A stretch of DNA of 64,000 nt from Curvularia sp. ZM96 (taxonomy: Eukaryota; Ascomycota; Dothideomycetes; Pleosporales; Pleosporaceae). The notes under the pieces were generated by a model. It searched no databases and was not told the DNA's origin. It worked only from the letters and a program-made list of their open reading frames with translations. Location: NCBI GenBank assembly GCA_022457065.1, contig JAJGBQ010000004.1, positions 2,542,001-2,606,000 of the forward strand. The letters are read 5' to 3'. Position numbers and translations under genes: made by a program. This document shows positions 1 through 11,544 of the stretch, piece by piece; the first letter of the stretch is position 1, and every line of letters starts with the position of its first letter.

Positions 1-1554
1 CTATCCAATGTAACCATTGTTCTGAAGGACGACAAGATCAGCTTCATTGGTGGTCCTGATACGCCCGAAATTCAATCATACCGCGATGCTGGAGCAACAG
101 TTCACGACCTTGGAGGCAAACATGTACTTCCTGGATTTATAGATGCGCATATGCATTTCTTATTGCTGGGCCAGTCTCTACACAAAGTTGACCTGGATCA
201 CGCCAAGGATCTGGAAGAAATTCGATCCCGTATCTTGCAGTATGCGAAAGCCAACCCCGATAAGCCGCGCATTATGTGCAAAGGCTGGATGCACTCGATG
301 ACCAATAGCCTGGCAAAAGCGAGCATGCTAGACGACTTGGATCCGAGACCCATATACATTGACTCCAAGGACCTGCATTCATGCTGGTGCAACAGTGCGG
401 CGCTGCGAGAGATGGGCGTTCAAGACATGGAGGATCCAGCAGGTGGCTCGATTGAACGAGACGCGGATGGAAAGGCGTCGGGTCTCTTGAGCGAAGCGTG
501 TGTCTTGCTGATTGTTTGGCCGTATCTTGCCAAGGTCACGCCACTAGTCGACAAAATGGCTGCTTTGAGGACTGCAATTGATGCGTACCATGCCGCCGGA
601 TGTACAGGATGCATCGACATGGCCATGGATGAAGGCGCCTGGGAAGCCCTTGTCGCATTACACTCTGCTGAGGGACTTCCACTTCGAGTTGCAGCGCATT
701 GGTGTATAATGCCTGGCGATGGGGAGGAGCATCGATTACGACAGGTCGACCGTGCTATCAAGTTGAGTCAGGAGTACAACAGTGAGAACAGTCCAGACCT
801 GAGGATAGTTGGCATTAAAGTCATCTGCGATGGTGTCATTGATGCGTGTACTGCTGCTCTAGCAGAACCATACACTTCTAATGGACACTTTGAAGGTCCT
901 ATCTGGACCCCTGAGATGCTCGACCCTGTCGTTAAGAGAGCCTCCGAACACGGGCTGCAATGCGCGTTGCATGCCATTGGAGACCAAGCCGTCCGCAATG
1001 CTGTCGACGTGCTGGAGAAGCACGGCAAACCGGGCCAGCGACATCGTATCGAGCATCTTGAGCTCACTGCGCCCGAGGATGCGAAGAGGCTTGGTCAACT
1101 AGGCATCACTGCGAGTATTCAGCCTGTTCACTCTGATCCGGCTATCCTCCGTGCTTGGCCAAAGCTATTAGGACCTGATCGCGTGAAGCGGGCTTTTGCA
1201 TATTCCGAGTTCGCACACCATGGGGCGACTCTGGCTATAGGCTCTGACACGCCTACTGCACCATATGCGCCACTGCCAAATCTCTACGTCGCGACCACTC
1301 GCAAGTCGGCTCGTCAACCGCATGCAGGTGATGCACCCGTCAATGAGAACTTCAAGCTTGAGTTAGCACAAGCGGTAGCTGCAGCCACTGAGGGCGCAGC
1401 CTACTCGTCTTTCTCCGAAGGTCGCCTGGGTAGCTTGAAGGTCGGAAAGATGGCCGATCTGTGTGTCGTTGACATGGAATGGAAAGGCGAGGACCTGCTC
1501 AATGCCAAGGTAACAGAGACTTGGTTTGGGGGCAAGCGAGTATATGCGGCCTAG
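1..1554 (+). CDS. Amidohydrolase family 3 protein (YtcJ-like), 5'-truncated
   Basis: The frame is open from base 1, so the start lies left of the window; 517 codons are visible before the stop at 1552-1554. The order of motifs fits a metal-dependent amidohydrolase of the YtcJ/amidohydrolase-3 group: a beta-sandwich start, then LPGFIDAHMHF (bases about 124-162, first metal-binding H-x-H), HAIGDQA (bases about 970-990), HRIEHLEL, and a late AIGSDTP aspartate. The C-terminal LGSLKVGKMADLCVVD is the usual closing beta-sandwich of this family. The substrate cannot be read from the sequence; family members hydrolyse cyclic amides, N-formyl groups or similar bonds. No intron is needed in the visible part. 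The family is certain, the specific reaction is not. Confidence 0.9.
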   Translation, partial: LSNVTIVLKDDKISFIGGPDTPEIQSYRDAGATVHDLGGKHVLPGFIDAHMHFLLLGQSLHKVDLDHAKDLEEIRSRILQYAKANPDKPRIMCKGWMHSMTNSLAKASMLDDLDPRPIYIDSKDLHSCWCNSAALREMGVQDMEDPAGGSIERDADGKASGLLSEACVLLIVWPYLAKVTPLVDKMAALRTAIDAYHAAGCTGCIDMAMDEGAWEALVALHSAEGLPLRVAAHWCIMPGDGEEHRLRQVDRAIKLSQEYNSENSPDLRIVGIKVICDGVIDACTAALAEPYTSNGHFEGPIWTPEMLDPVVKRASEHGLQCALHAIGDQAVRNAVDVLEKHGKPGQRHRIEHLELTAPEDAKRLGQLGITASIQPVHSDPAILRAWPKLLGPDRVKRAFAYSEFAHHGATLAIGSDTPTAPYAPLPNLYVATTRKSARQPHAGDAPVNENFKLELAQAVAAATEGAAYSSFSEGRLGSLKVGKMADLCVVDMEWKGEDLLNAKVTETWFGGKRVYAA

Positions 1555-2426
1555 TTCTGGGACGATAGTGATGGAACAGACTGAGAGAGAAGCACGTGGG
1601 CCAGGGTTGCTCTATGACTGGTAGCTTACATCGTTGCAGAAGATCATGCTTGTAGAAAGCTTCAGGCAGCAATAATGGCATTGTTAAAGATGCCTTGTCT
1701 TCTCCTAGCCAATCTCCTTCTCCAACCACAACGGAGACTGCTCCGCGAACACCACGAGGGGCTGATACCGTTTCGTGAACTGAGATTTTCACCATTAACG
1801 ATTGGACGAGTGCCCAGAATCTGCCTTGGTACAATTACCCTGATACGCCGTATGCAAGCTTTGCCATTGTTTAGCCAACACCAAGGAATCCATGTCGCCC
1901 CGTGGAGCAGTTCCAAGAATAAGAGGGCATGTTAGAGGTGTCATCCATGTATCAATGGTAGCCCTAAAACTTGAGAGGCGTTGTCGCGACACTCCGTGTT
2001 TCAGCATCTCGACTCTACCTACCAAAACCACCAAGTGACGTAGAGAGCGGAACACCACTCCGCGTCTTCTCCGCCAGAAATTGCTCGCCAGAGGCGGTCT
2101 TCATTTCCGCTATGTGCAACGTCTGCCGCACGGCACTTTGAACCGTCTTAGCTGCTGCGAACGTGGCTCAGACGTGCGGAAGATGCGCCTGCAGGAGCCC
2201 GCGAGCCAAGGCATGAGTTTAGAACGTTTCGCAAGCCGACCAACATCGTGATGTAAACGACAGGTTGCGCGTGGATATATTGATCGATTGTCGCGCCCCC
2301 AGGCGCACAGCTCAGCCCACTCATTCACTCATATCTACACCGTCATCTGTTAGTATCTACTTCCAGCTGCTCTGTTCCTACACACATATCAAACCAGTCA
2401 GCAGCTTCGTTTCCACCACTACAAAC
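1555..2426. other. Intergenic region, no gene seen
   Basis: About 870 bases between the amidohydrolase and the YbjQ-domain gene. Several short open frames overlap on both strands but none shows a domain, an intron pattern or a good start context. The last 150 bases are C/T-rich, as expected for a fungal promoter and leader. Confidence 0.5.
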
Positions 2427-2945
2427 ATGTTGACAAACCGTCGCTCGACCATGATGGTCCCACCAAACCGGATGCCAAGCTGGCACCCTCATTCAAAAGG
2501 ATCCATGCCACCAGATGTGTCCGCGGTGCCCCTTGCAACCGAACTCGAAGCACCACAAAGTCGTACTCCTGCTCTTCTTACATCGACATCACCAGAACTA
2601 CCGGGTCACCGCACCATCAACGTTCTCGGAGCTGTCCACGGCACCACGTCTGCGACGCGCAAAGACACAAAATCTTTCATCAAAAACGTCGCCGCCAACT
2701 TCAACAGCAGTTGGGGCGAGGCCAAGACAATAACAAGCATCATCTACCAAGCCCGCGACCAGGCCATCGACAGGCTCATCAAGGAAGCGATAAGCAAAGG
2801 TGCGAACGCGGTGGTCGGACTAGAAATCAGAGAGAGCGAGATACTCGGATGCGTAGTCGTCAGCGTTAGCGGCACAGCAGTTTGGGTCGAGAAGATAACT
2901 GCGGCAAAGAGGGACAGTGCGCAAGAAGGCAACCCATTTCAATGA
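2427..2945 (+). CDS. YbjQ/UPF0145-domain protein
   Basis: A single-exon protein of 172 aa from the ATG at 2427. The frame is open further upstream to 2265, but 2427 has the better context (ACAAACATG) and the upstream part is low-complexity. After a polar N-terminal tail of about 60 residues comes one YbjQ-like (PF01906) domain: an INVLGAVHGTT start, a central helix IYQARDQAIDRLIKEAISKG, then ANAVVGLEIRESEILGCVVVSVSGTAVWV. This family forms small homo-oligomeric rings in bacteria and its role is unknown; the old name 'heavy-metal binding' is not supported by ligands seen here. In fungi it is usually a stand-alone cytosolic protein. Family assignment is firm, function open. Confidence 0.82.
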   Translation: MLTNRRSTMMVPPNRMPSWHPHSKGSMPPDVSAVPLATELEAPQSRTPALLTSTSPELPGHRTINVLGAVHGTTSATRKDTKSFIKNVAANFNSSWGEAKTITSIIYQARDQAIDRLIKEAISKGANAVVGLEIRESEILGCVVVSVSGTAVWVEKITAAKRDSAQEGNPFQ

Positions 2946-3996
2946 TGATAATGCTCAAGTCAAGGGAGGATGGAAATAGTACTATAATCAAGGTACGGCA
3001 GGGCGCTTCTAAGAATTAATAGGGAACATGGTATTGGAGATTGCGCATTGGCGTTTCGGTTCTAGTGGTTGGCGGGCTAAATCCAACATTACACGCTTCT
3101 TGACGTCGTCGTTCCATGAGTCCAATGTCCTCTCCACGTGCCGGTGTAGCGTCATTACATTACAAGTACAAGAGACCGGAGTTGCTTACGGGAAACTCCC
3201 TTCTTGCCACAACCCGGCGAGAGGTCTTTCTTCGGCAACGGAGCATATTGCCCCGAACGACTTGCGATTTCTGGCCGCGAGTACAGAAATAAGATGAGGT
3301 TTTTTCTCGGCGCCAACTTTTCTTGAGCACTCGGCAGTATCCTTGTGGCTAGCACCGAAGAAGCATTTTAGCCGGCGACGGTTAGCTTGATGGAGAACAG
3401 CAGATACCCCAGCTCTTGTTCCCCAGTTTCTCCCCGCCCATAGCCTCGGCTGGCGGAGACACATGGAATGTCCGCATTCTTCCATACAACGTCTTTCAGC
3501 CTCAAACATAGCCTATGTATCTCTACCCGCTGTATCAATTGTGCCCACCTGCAGTCTTCAATTCGCTCCAGCGTTTGAATCTCGCACTCTTTTGGAGGAT
3601 TGGAGAATCTCGCCAGCCAAGAACCCCGACAGTCGGATCACGTCACCAAGAGGGGTCACTGCACGCACCGACATGGATCGCCAGGAACTAACACTTGACT
3701 TCATCCATTTCTTCCGCCTGCCGTTGCGCAAGTCCTCCAATGAACGACGACTAAGCTCCCAGCCCGCTCTTGCATACACGCGATGCGACCGGAAGATGTG
3801 GTGGAAGGCGTACCTACCTAGAGACGCCATGAAGATCTGCCTTCATTCATCCTATTGCCGCTGACAAGTGTGGCTAGGCGCGCTTGTCTTCCGGGGAATG
3901 GTCAGTAAGCTTGGTCTTAGGAATGAGGAGTATAAGATTCCCATATCACGGCATTTTTGTAGTAGTCAGTAATTCACCGTTCTTCTGGTCGCGAAG
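2946..3996. other. Intergenic region upstream of the GH51 gene
   Basis: About 1.05 kb with only short overlapping frames on both strands (the longest, about 130 codons on + from 3463, has no recognisable domain). A TATA-like TATAAG at 3931 precedes the GH51 start by 66 bases. Confidence 0.5.
3931..3936 (+). promoter_or_regulatory. TATA-like box of the GH51 gene
   Basis: TATAAG in the context GAGTATAAGATT, 66 bases before the proposed ATG at 3997. Position and strand fit a core promoter; no experimental support. Confidence 0.4.
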
Positions 3997-6086
3997 ATGG
4001 TGCTTCTCAAGGGCCTTGTAGCTGCTGCTTGCGCTACTACTGCGCTGGCTGCCGATATTATCGTGCAATCTTCTGGTGGCAACAGGACCGGCAAGTATGG
4101 ACACAAATACGGATATGGTTTCCTCCACGAGGTAATCTTGCTTGCATCTTAGTTCCCATGGCTTGTTGCTGATTCATGCTCTAGGATATCAACAACTCCG
4201 GTGATGGTGGTATCTACGCTGAATTGATTCAAAACCGTGCTTTTCAATTCAGCCGCAATTACAGCGTATCTACCGCCCACTACTTTCCCGTTAACAATGC
4301 TGCTCTCAGCATTCAGTTCTTGGATGAGCCGTTGTCAGAGCTGCTCCCAGCTTCCATGCGTGTGTCTGCTGGCAACAGCAGCTCCGGCAGCGGAAAGATT
4401 GGTTTCAAGAACGAGGGTTACTGGGGCATGGACGTCCGTGTACAGACTTACACTGGATCTTTCTGGGTCAAGGGAGCATACGATGGTGTCTTTACTGCCT
4501 CTCTCGAATCCAATCTGACTGGTGAGGTGTTCGGCTCCGTCGAAATACCCTCCGAGTCTTCTGAAGATGAGTGGGTCGAGCACACCTTTGAGCTCGTTCC
4601 TGAGAAAGCTGCACCAAACTCCAACAACACCTTCTCCATCACTTTCGACAGTGCTGCAGCCAGCGCACTCGACTTCAACCTTATCTCGCTCTTCCCGCCT
4701 ACCTACAAGGGCCGCAAGAACGGTCTCCGTATCGACATTGCGGAGGCTCTTGCGGACATGAACCCTCACTTCCTTCGCTTCCCTGGTGGCAACATGCTCG
4801 AGGGTCTTCGAAACGACTCGTACTGGGACTGGAAGGATTCAATTGGTCCTCTCCGGTACCGCCCTGGCTTCCAAGGTGTGTGGGGCTACCAGCAGACTCA
4901 CGGTCTCGGTCTCATGGAGTATCTTGAATGGGCTGAGGATATGAACCTTGAGATTGTTTTGGGTGTCTGGGCCGGTCTCGATCTCGACGGTGGTGTCACC
5001 CCCGAGGACGAACTCCAGCCCTTCATCGACGACGCGCTGAATGAAATTGAGTTCGTCACTGGGCCTGCAGACTCCCCTTGGGGTAAGCGCCGTGCCGAGC
5101 TCGGTCACCCCGAGCCTTTCGAGCTCAACTATGTAGAGGTTGGTAACGAGGATTGGCTCGCTGGTTTCCCTGGTGGCTGGGACTCTTACCGCGAGTACCG
5201 TTTCCCCATGTTCTACAACGCCATTCGCAAGGCCTACCCCAACATCACCGTTATTTCTTCTGCTGCCTCCAGTGACCCTGGTGGTGAGCCTCCGCTACAT
5301 GGCCCCAACAAAGAAAACGGACAGATCCTCCCTGCTGATGCCCTCGGTGACTACCACCCGTACCGCGAGCCCGATGATCTCGTTTACGAATTCAACCGTT
5401 TTGACAACGACGGCGGTCACATCGTCGGTGAAGTTGCAGCTACTCACGTAAACGGAGGTATTCGCTGGGAAGGTAGTCTGAACCCCTACCCATGGTGGAT
5501 CGGAGCCGTTGGTGAGGCCGTTTCACTCATTGGTTACGAGCGCAACTCGGACCGCATCCCCGGTACTTTCTACGCTCCCGTCTTGAAGAACAACAACCGC
5601 TTCCAGTGGCCCATCACTCTCATCCAGTTCGATGCGGACCCCAAGCGCACCACCAAGGCCGTCACCTGGTACTGCTGGAGCCTGTTTGCGCATCACCCTA
5701 TTTCCCACACTCTGCCTACCCACTCCAACTCCTCCTACGGCCCGCTCTACTGGGGCGCCGGTATCGACGAGGACCGCAACGGTGCCATGGTCTGGAAGGG
5801 CGCAGTGTACAACACCACCAACAGCTCTGACGTGCCCGTCTCCGTCCAGTTCCAGGGCGTTGCTCCCGGCACTATGGCCAACTTGACTGTTCTGACCAAC
5901 CCCAGCGCTGACCCATTCGCGTACAACGACCCTTTTACCGGCCTCAACATTGTCAAAACGACGAACACGCTGATCAAGGCTTCAAGCGATGGCGCTTTCC
6001 ACTTCAGCATGCCTCAATTGAGTGTTGCTGTGTTGGATACTGATGTTGGTAACAGCACTGGGCAGTACCGCAGAAGGTTGCTGTAG
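3997..6086 (+). CDS. Secreted alpha-L-arabinofuranosidase, GH51
   Basis: Two exons, 3997-4131 and 4185-6086, joined across a 53-nt intron (GTAATC..CTCTAG), give 678 aa. Residues 1-20 form a signal peptide (MVLLKGLVAAACATTALAAD). An N-terminal carbohydrate-binding-like region is followed by the GH51 barrel: FLRFPGGNMLEG, the acid/base glutamate in EVGNEDW (Glu367 in this model), and the nucleophile glutamate in HIVGEVAA (Glu461). These are the hallmarks of fungal secreted GH51 enzymes, which release arabinose from arabinan and arabinoxylan side chains. The length is normal for the family. Two more glycosidases that remove side-chain sugars lie within 10 kb on the same strand. Confidence 0.95.
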
Positions 6087-7066
6087 CTGTCGCTAAGTTG
6101 GAGAGTAAAAAATAAACTCGATGGATAGATGAATAATGAATGAAATATAAACTTTCTTCTGGAAACTTGAAACTCTGGATGAATTGCAGATGACATTATG
6201 TGAATTTGATACCTTGACGCATGCAGCTCCATGTCCGATCTCTGCTACAGATGAGATCGTTCATCTTAACGAATTGATAATCGCCTCTTATCATGCCTTT
6301 TCCGGAATCGCATAGCATGCAATGGACTTTGAAATAAAGCGTTGATATTAGGGTTCGTAGTTTACTTTGATTTTGGAGACGAGGCAACCGGAAAACTTTC
6401 GCAATCAGTGTTTTTTTTTATATTCGAGTTTCGGCACGAGCACTCGAAGCTTTTGACTTTAGGCATATCTAACCCCAGATCGCTGATGGGAGTAGGCATA
6501 CGAACTTTCCAGATTTCTATGTTTTAGTAGTGGGGGGTAGTACAGTGGTAAAGGATCTTGCGAAATTGGTAATGCTTTCCAGGCATAGAGACGTCTGCCT
6601 TGTTTTTGGAATCGGGAGATCATGCACCCCACACCCCTACACCATGGAATGTGAAGTTGTTCGCCTGTGAGAGATTAGAAAGACTCAGCGGGCGAAGTTG
6701 GAAATATATCCGGACAGATATCGAGAGACTCTAGGTATTTTGAGTGTGAAAGATGTGCCCAATGAGAGCCGTCCTAGCCATTCACCTTAGTATAGCCAAT
6801 TGCCATCCCTCGCTTGGAGTCTTGCACCCATTTCAAAGTCAATTCAGGCGCGGGATACTGTAACTAGTATAGCAGTTTCCTCTTTAGAACCTCTTCGGAC
6901 GGTGGACGAATAAGATGCGCGTTTTTGATGCTGATGCGCCGTGACCATCGAGGTGCTCAATTGGTTGAACGCACAATCGCGAAGAAGCAGATACAAAAAC
7001 CATCCAGAGAATACTTGACAATCCTGAAACTTACCAGTTGCTCTCAGAAAGTTGAAAAGATACCTC
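6087..7066. other. Intergenic region, no gene seen
   Basis: About 980 bases, AT-richer than the flanks, with only short frames. A sequence resembling a tRNA A-box occurs near 6530 but lacks a B-box (see rejected items). Confidence 0.5.
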
Positions 7067-8918
7067 ATGTCACCACCGAAACGCAGAAAGCCAGGCGGTG
7101 CGGATATGAAGCCTACGAGCAAGCCTAGTGAGCGAAAGCCACTACCGGTCACTATCTTATCTGGTTTCCTAGTAAGTGTTTTCAACGAGAGCTTGAATCA
7201 TACTTACAATCACAGGGTAGTGGAAAGACAACGTTACTTCGACATATTCTCAAGTCGGACCATGGGCTACGCATCGCTGTCATCGTGAATGACATGGCGT
7301 CGGTGAACGTTGATGCCAATATTATAAGCCGATCGAGCACCAAACCGAACAGTAACGGGGAAGTTCGTGTCAAGGAGAAGATGATACAGATGGAGAATGG
7401 CTGCATCTGCTGCACGCTCCGAAGTGATTTGCTGGTCGAGCTGGCTCGCCTCGCATGGAGCGATCAGGGTTTCGACCATGTCGTAATCGAGAGTTCAGGT
7501 ATTAGCGAGCCTCAGCAGGTTGCTGAGACGTTTGCTACCGAATTGACCGAGGCTATGCTCGATGCAGAAGGTATGGAGCCAGACGAGAAGGAGGTTTTCG
7601 CCAAAGTGTGAGTAACCAAGTTGACCCTCTTAATCCAACCCACTAATTCGAGGGAAAGTGCAAAGATTGGCGGTTTGAAAAGCATCGCCACCGTCGACAC
7701 AATGGTTACCGTTGTGGATGCTTTCCGTTTCTTCTCTGAATTTGATACCGCAGAATTTCTGCAGGACCGCTTCGGAAAGGACGAGGTGCCGGATGAGGAC
7801 CAGCGAACCATCTCTGATCTTTTCGCTGATCAGATTGAGTTTGCCAATGTCATCATCGTGAACAAGATCGACAGAGCCGATGCTGCGACTCTGGGCCGCG
7901 TCAAGGCCTATATCAAGTCCCTCAACCCGAACGCTAAACTTATCGAAGCCAAGTACTCCAAGGTCAACGTCCGTGAGATGTTGAACACCGGGGTTTTCAA
8001 CTTTGGTGAGGCAGTCGCAAGTGCTGGTTGGTTGAAGAGCTTGCATGAGATGACCGTAATGGATGTCCACGGCAAGAAGCGTGTCGCGCCAAAGCCAGAG
8101 ACACTCGAGTAGGTTAGCACTTATCAGAACAAACAACAGCCGCTAACCTCTTTCGCAGATATGGGATTGGGTCTTTCGTATACCGTGCTCGTAGACCCTT
8201 TGACCCATTGAAGCTCTACCGACTGATTGAGGGCAAGTTCATTCTTCTGCAGGATGAGCTAGAAGAGGATGAAGAGGATGACGAAGGCGAAGACGAAGCC
8301 AGCGAAGACGGTAACGATGGATCATCTGAATCTGGTAAAGCCAGTGCTTCCGGAGACGACTCCGACAAGGACAGTGACGAGGATAATGCTCCGATTGATG
8401 ATAAACAGATACTTGAGAACAAAAGAGCTAGTCCCTACTTTGGTGGCCTGCACCGCAGCAAAGGCATCTTCTGGCTTGCAACGCGCCCTAACCAAATGGG
8501 GTCATGGAGCACCGCCGGCGCAATGTTGACACTAGGGTCTGAAATGCCCTGGTTCTGCTGCGTGTCCGAGGAAGATTGGGGGGCCGATGAAGCCACCCAA
8601 AAGGCTATCAAAAACGACTTCGAAGGCAAGTGGGGCGACCGCCGCCAGGAAATGGTCTTCATCGGCGAGAAGCTTGATCAGCATGGGCTTACCAAGGCAC
8701 TTGACTCGTGCTTGCTCAGTCGGAGCGAGATGAAGAAGTGGGAAAAGATCATGCTTGACAAGAAGCTAGAGGATGAAGAGAAGGAAGAAGCCTTGCAGGA
8801 ACTTTGGGACGACAGCTACTGGGCTGAATGGCCGCGTGTGCAGGACGAGGAGGAGGGAGAACACGAGCACGATCATTCACATGACCACGGCCATCATCAG
8901 CGTGGCCATAGACACTGA
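7067..8918 (+). CDS. COG0523/CobW-type zinc GTPase (ZNG1-like metallochaperone)
   Basis: Four exons (7067-7171, 7216-7607, 7659-8108, 8159-8918) give 568 aa. The Walker A motif GSGKTTLL sits exactly after the first intron, preceded by VTILSGFL. The metal-binding CxCC motif is in GCICCTLRSDLL, followed by ESSGISEP and the guanine-specificity NKID. The C-terminal half holds the CobW C domain (GIGSFVYRARRPFDPLKLYRLI). It carries a long acidic insert (bases about 8250-8400, mostly E/D/S) and ends in a His-rich tail (bases about 8860-8915). Family members use GTP to hand zinc to client enzymes such as methionine aminopeptidase. The acidic insert and His tail make it longer than typical ZNG1 and may be extra metal-buffering parts. 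Introns 2 and 3 have phase-consistent GT..AG borders. Confidence 0.9.
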
Positions 8919-9322
8919 TACCTCAGTATTTGCATATGCAAAGGTATTGGTGGTGTTTTGTGATACAGAGAGGGGTCTGCGGGGAGTCGCCATCCCTGAC
9001 GTAATTTGTACTAGGGCACCCCCGACTGGCGCCTCGAGCTAAAACACTATTCGTCTTTGTAAACTTCCAAAGTGTTTGTGGTTGGAGCATTGTTTGGGAA
9101 TTGATATATCCATACCTTCCAATTTCAACCATGCAGCTGCAAGTGCCCACAGTACTAATCACAAAGCAACATGGAAGTTATATCACGCGCAAAAACAAGT
9201 TGCAGATTTATTCGGCGGAAGAATATGCTCCGCAGAGATTGCACTGTATATATATTCGTGGTGTAAGGCATGTAACATTGCCTCATGAACAACAAGGTCC
9301 ATGGACTTTTTGAATATTCAAT
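8919..9322. other. Intergenic region between the zinc GTPase and GH27 genes
   Basis: About 400 bases with no supported gene. It contains a strong TATA run at 9247-9255, close upstream of the GH27 start. Confidence 0.5.
9247..9255 (+). promoter_or_regulatory. TATA box of the GH27 gene
   Basis: TATATATAT 76 bases before the ATG at 9323, followed by a short leader. The position is typical for a fungal core promoter. Confidence 0.5.
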
Positions 9323-10696
9323 ATGGCAATGAAGTTACTGTGCACCAACCTCATCTTGTTTGGGGCAACTCAAGCGCTCGTTTCTTCGGACGGACACACT
9401 GGTCGTCTCCCTGCGATGGGATGGAACTCCTGGAATGAATACCAGTGTGACATCAACGAGACGCTGTTCTTGGACATTGGGAAACTTCTTGTTTCTCTCG
9501 GCTTGAAGGATCTTGGTTACAACTATGTCAATATTGACGACTGTTGGAGTGACAAAGTCAACCAACGCGATAGCGCCACGGGGAGGATCAGGCCAGACGC
9601 CAAAAAATTCCCTCAGGGCATTAAACATACTGCGGATGAAATTCACAAGCTTGGGCTCAAGCTTGGAATCTATAGTGATGCAGGAACATATACATGTGGT
9701 GGATATGCTGGCTCCCTTGGTCACGAACAATTGGATGCTCAAACCTTCGCGGAATGGGGCATTGATTGTGGGTATGATGCTGACAGTGGAGATACTGACT
9801 GACCGTGGGCAGACCTGAAGTACGACAATTGTAACGTACCCGGTGAATGGTCTGACAAATACCAATGGAGGCCGGAAAACTGGCGAGGTGGGCCTCCTGC
9901 CGAAAACCAAGGGACTCCAGCACCAGCTGGCTATGATTGGAAGACTTCAAAGACGTTCAGCCGCTACGAGAGGATGAGAGACGCACTGATCGCCACCAAA
10001 CGCTCAATTGAGTATTCTCAATGCGCGTGGGGACATGCGCATATTGACCAATGGGGAAACAACACCGGCCATAGCTGGCGCATGTTGGGAGATATCGTCC
10101 CTAGATGGACAGGGGCAGGGAACGGGGTCTGGGGTCTGATGCCTATCCTTAATCACGCCTCGTTCTTTATTAACACCACGGATTACTGGGGCCATAATGA
10201 CTTAGATATGCTCGAGGTAGGTAACGGGGACCTTACCGTCCAGGAAAGCCGTTCACACTTCGCCCTCTGGGCCGCCCTGAAATCGCCTCTCATCATCGGC
10301 ACGCGTCTTCACAACATTAAACCCGAAATCCTGCAGATTCTTAGCAACAAGGAGCTCATCGACTTTAACCAGGACCCACTGGTGGGAGCACCCGCTAAGC
10401 CATACAAGTGGGGCGTAAACCCCAACTTTACATGGAACCAGACTCATCCTGCTGAGTACTGGAGTGGTGTATCTTCTAAGGGCGTACATGTATTCGTTCT
10501 GAATACACTAAGCGCCCGGCAAAATAGGACAGTTAATTTTGGCGAAGTTCCTGGACTTGATCCTAACGCCGAATACACCGTCTTTGACTCCTGGACTGGA
10601 AAAGCGCAGGGAAAGTTCAAAGAAAAATACACAGCGTGGGTAGATACTCATGACACAATGGCGATCAGATTGGTCAAGGCAGGTGCTCGTAACTGA
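9323..10696 (+). CDS. Secreted alpha-galactosidase, GH27
   Basis: Two exons, 9323-9767 and 9813-10696, across a 45-nt intron (GTGGGT..GGGCAG), give 442 aa. The splice restores the family motif WGIDYLKYDNC, whose second aspartate (about residue 153) is the catalytic nucleophile; without the splice the frame ends at 9802. The N-terminus has a signal peptide (MAMKLLCTNLILFGATQALV) followed by PAMGWNSWNEYQC. The acid/base aspartate is in HNDLDMLEVGN (about residue 280; most relatives have NDPDML). The C-terminal beta domain is present and there is no carbohydrate-binding module. It should release terminal galactose from galactomannan and other galactosides outside the cell. Start at 9323 or at the second methionine, 9329. 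Confidence 0.95.
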
Positions 10697-11544
10697 CCTG
10701 GATGTTTTGATGATGATGAGCAAGGAGGAAGAAGCCTGGACATCGAACGCTTTTAAATAGCCATGTTTCGATATAATCCCTCAGTTGTTATTCAATCTTC
10801 TTGGAATCAAATGTTTTGTAGCGCTATCATGGGGGAGTGGAACATGCGGGGTACGGGCGGAATGCTGGCGGGAAGATTAGCATGACGTCATTCCATTCGT
10901 TCGTTCCTAGATCTTTCTATCACACTATTGAGTACAGATATTCCAGCTTATACTGTATTTTTTCACCTTTGACTGGTGTGGAGGAAATGATAATAAGGAT
11001 GGGGCGGGCAGTTGTTCCAATGCATGAAGGATCTATGGCAACGGCGTATTTGGTACCGAGTCGCAATCAATTCAATCCATATACCTGTTCAATTCAACAA
11101 AAAAGTGATAAAGATTTATAAAATGAGCGCACGGCTAACCACATATGAGATTGTTCATTACCCCAAGTTGATGTGGCGACCCATGTTCACTCATCCTCAA
11201 CCACGACGCGGTCGTTTTTACCCCGAGGCTAAATACAACACCATGTTCCTCGGAAGCACTCCGGGATGTAACACGATGCGATGACAAAGGCGGAAGCGTC
11301 TACGATCTGCGCCATAGAACCGAAAGCGAAATGCGGGGATATTACGCTAAACTCATCACAAGTCGTCAGCAGTGTCCGGTACCTGTGCGGGTAAACTGCA
11401 GTCCATCAATGAGGGAAGAGTTGGGATGGGGTTACTATCACATCGGGTATCGATACAAAAGACTGCGCTGCTTTGTCCTTACTGAGATGGCCAGTGTTAT
11501 AAACTGGATCGGCCCCAAATGCGTTTGTCCACACATTTCCGGTT
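10697..11544. other. Intergenic region upstream of the GH95 gene
   Basis: About 850 bases with short frames only. TATAAA at 11498 precedes the GH95 ATG. Confidence 0.5.
11498..11503 (+). promoter_or_regulatory. TATA box of the GH95 gene
   Basis: TATAAA in GTTATAAACTGG, 47 bases before the ATG at 11545. If the first methionine is used, the leader is short. Confidence 0.4.

Noticed and set aside
6535..6640. tRNA-like sequence (GTAGTACAGTGGTAAAGG with GTGGGG/CCCCAC ends)
   Set aside because: The A-box resemblance is not matched by a GGTTCGA B-box or a foldable anticodon arm.
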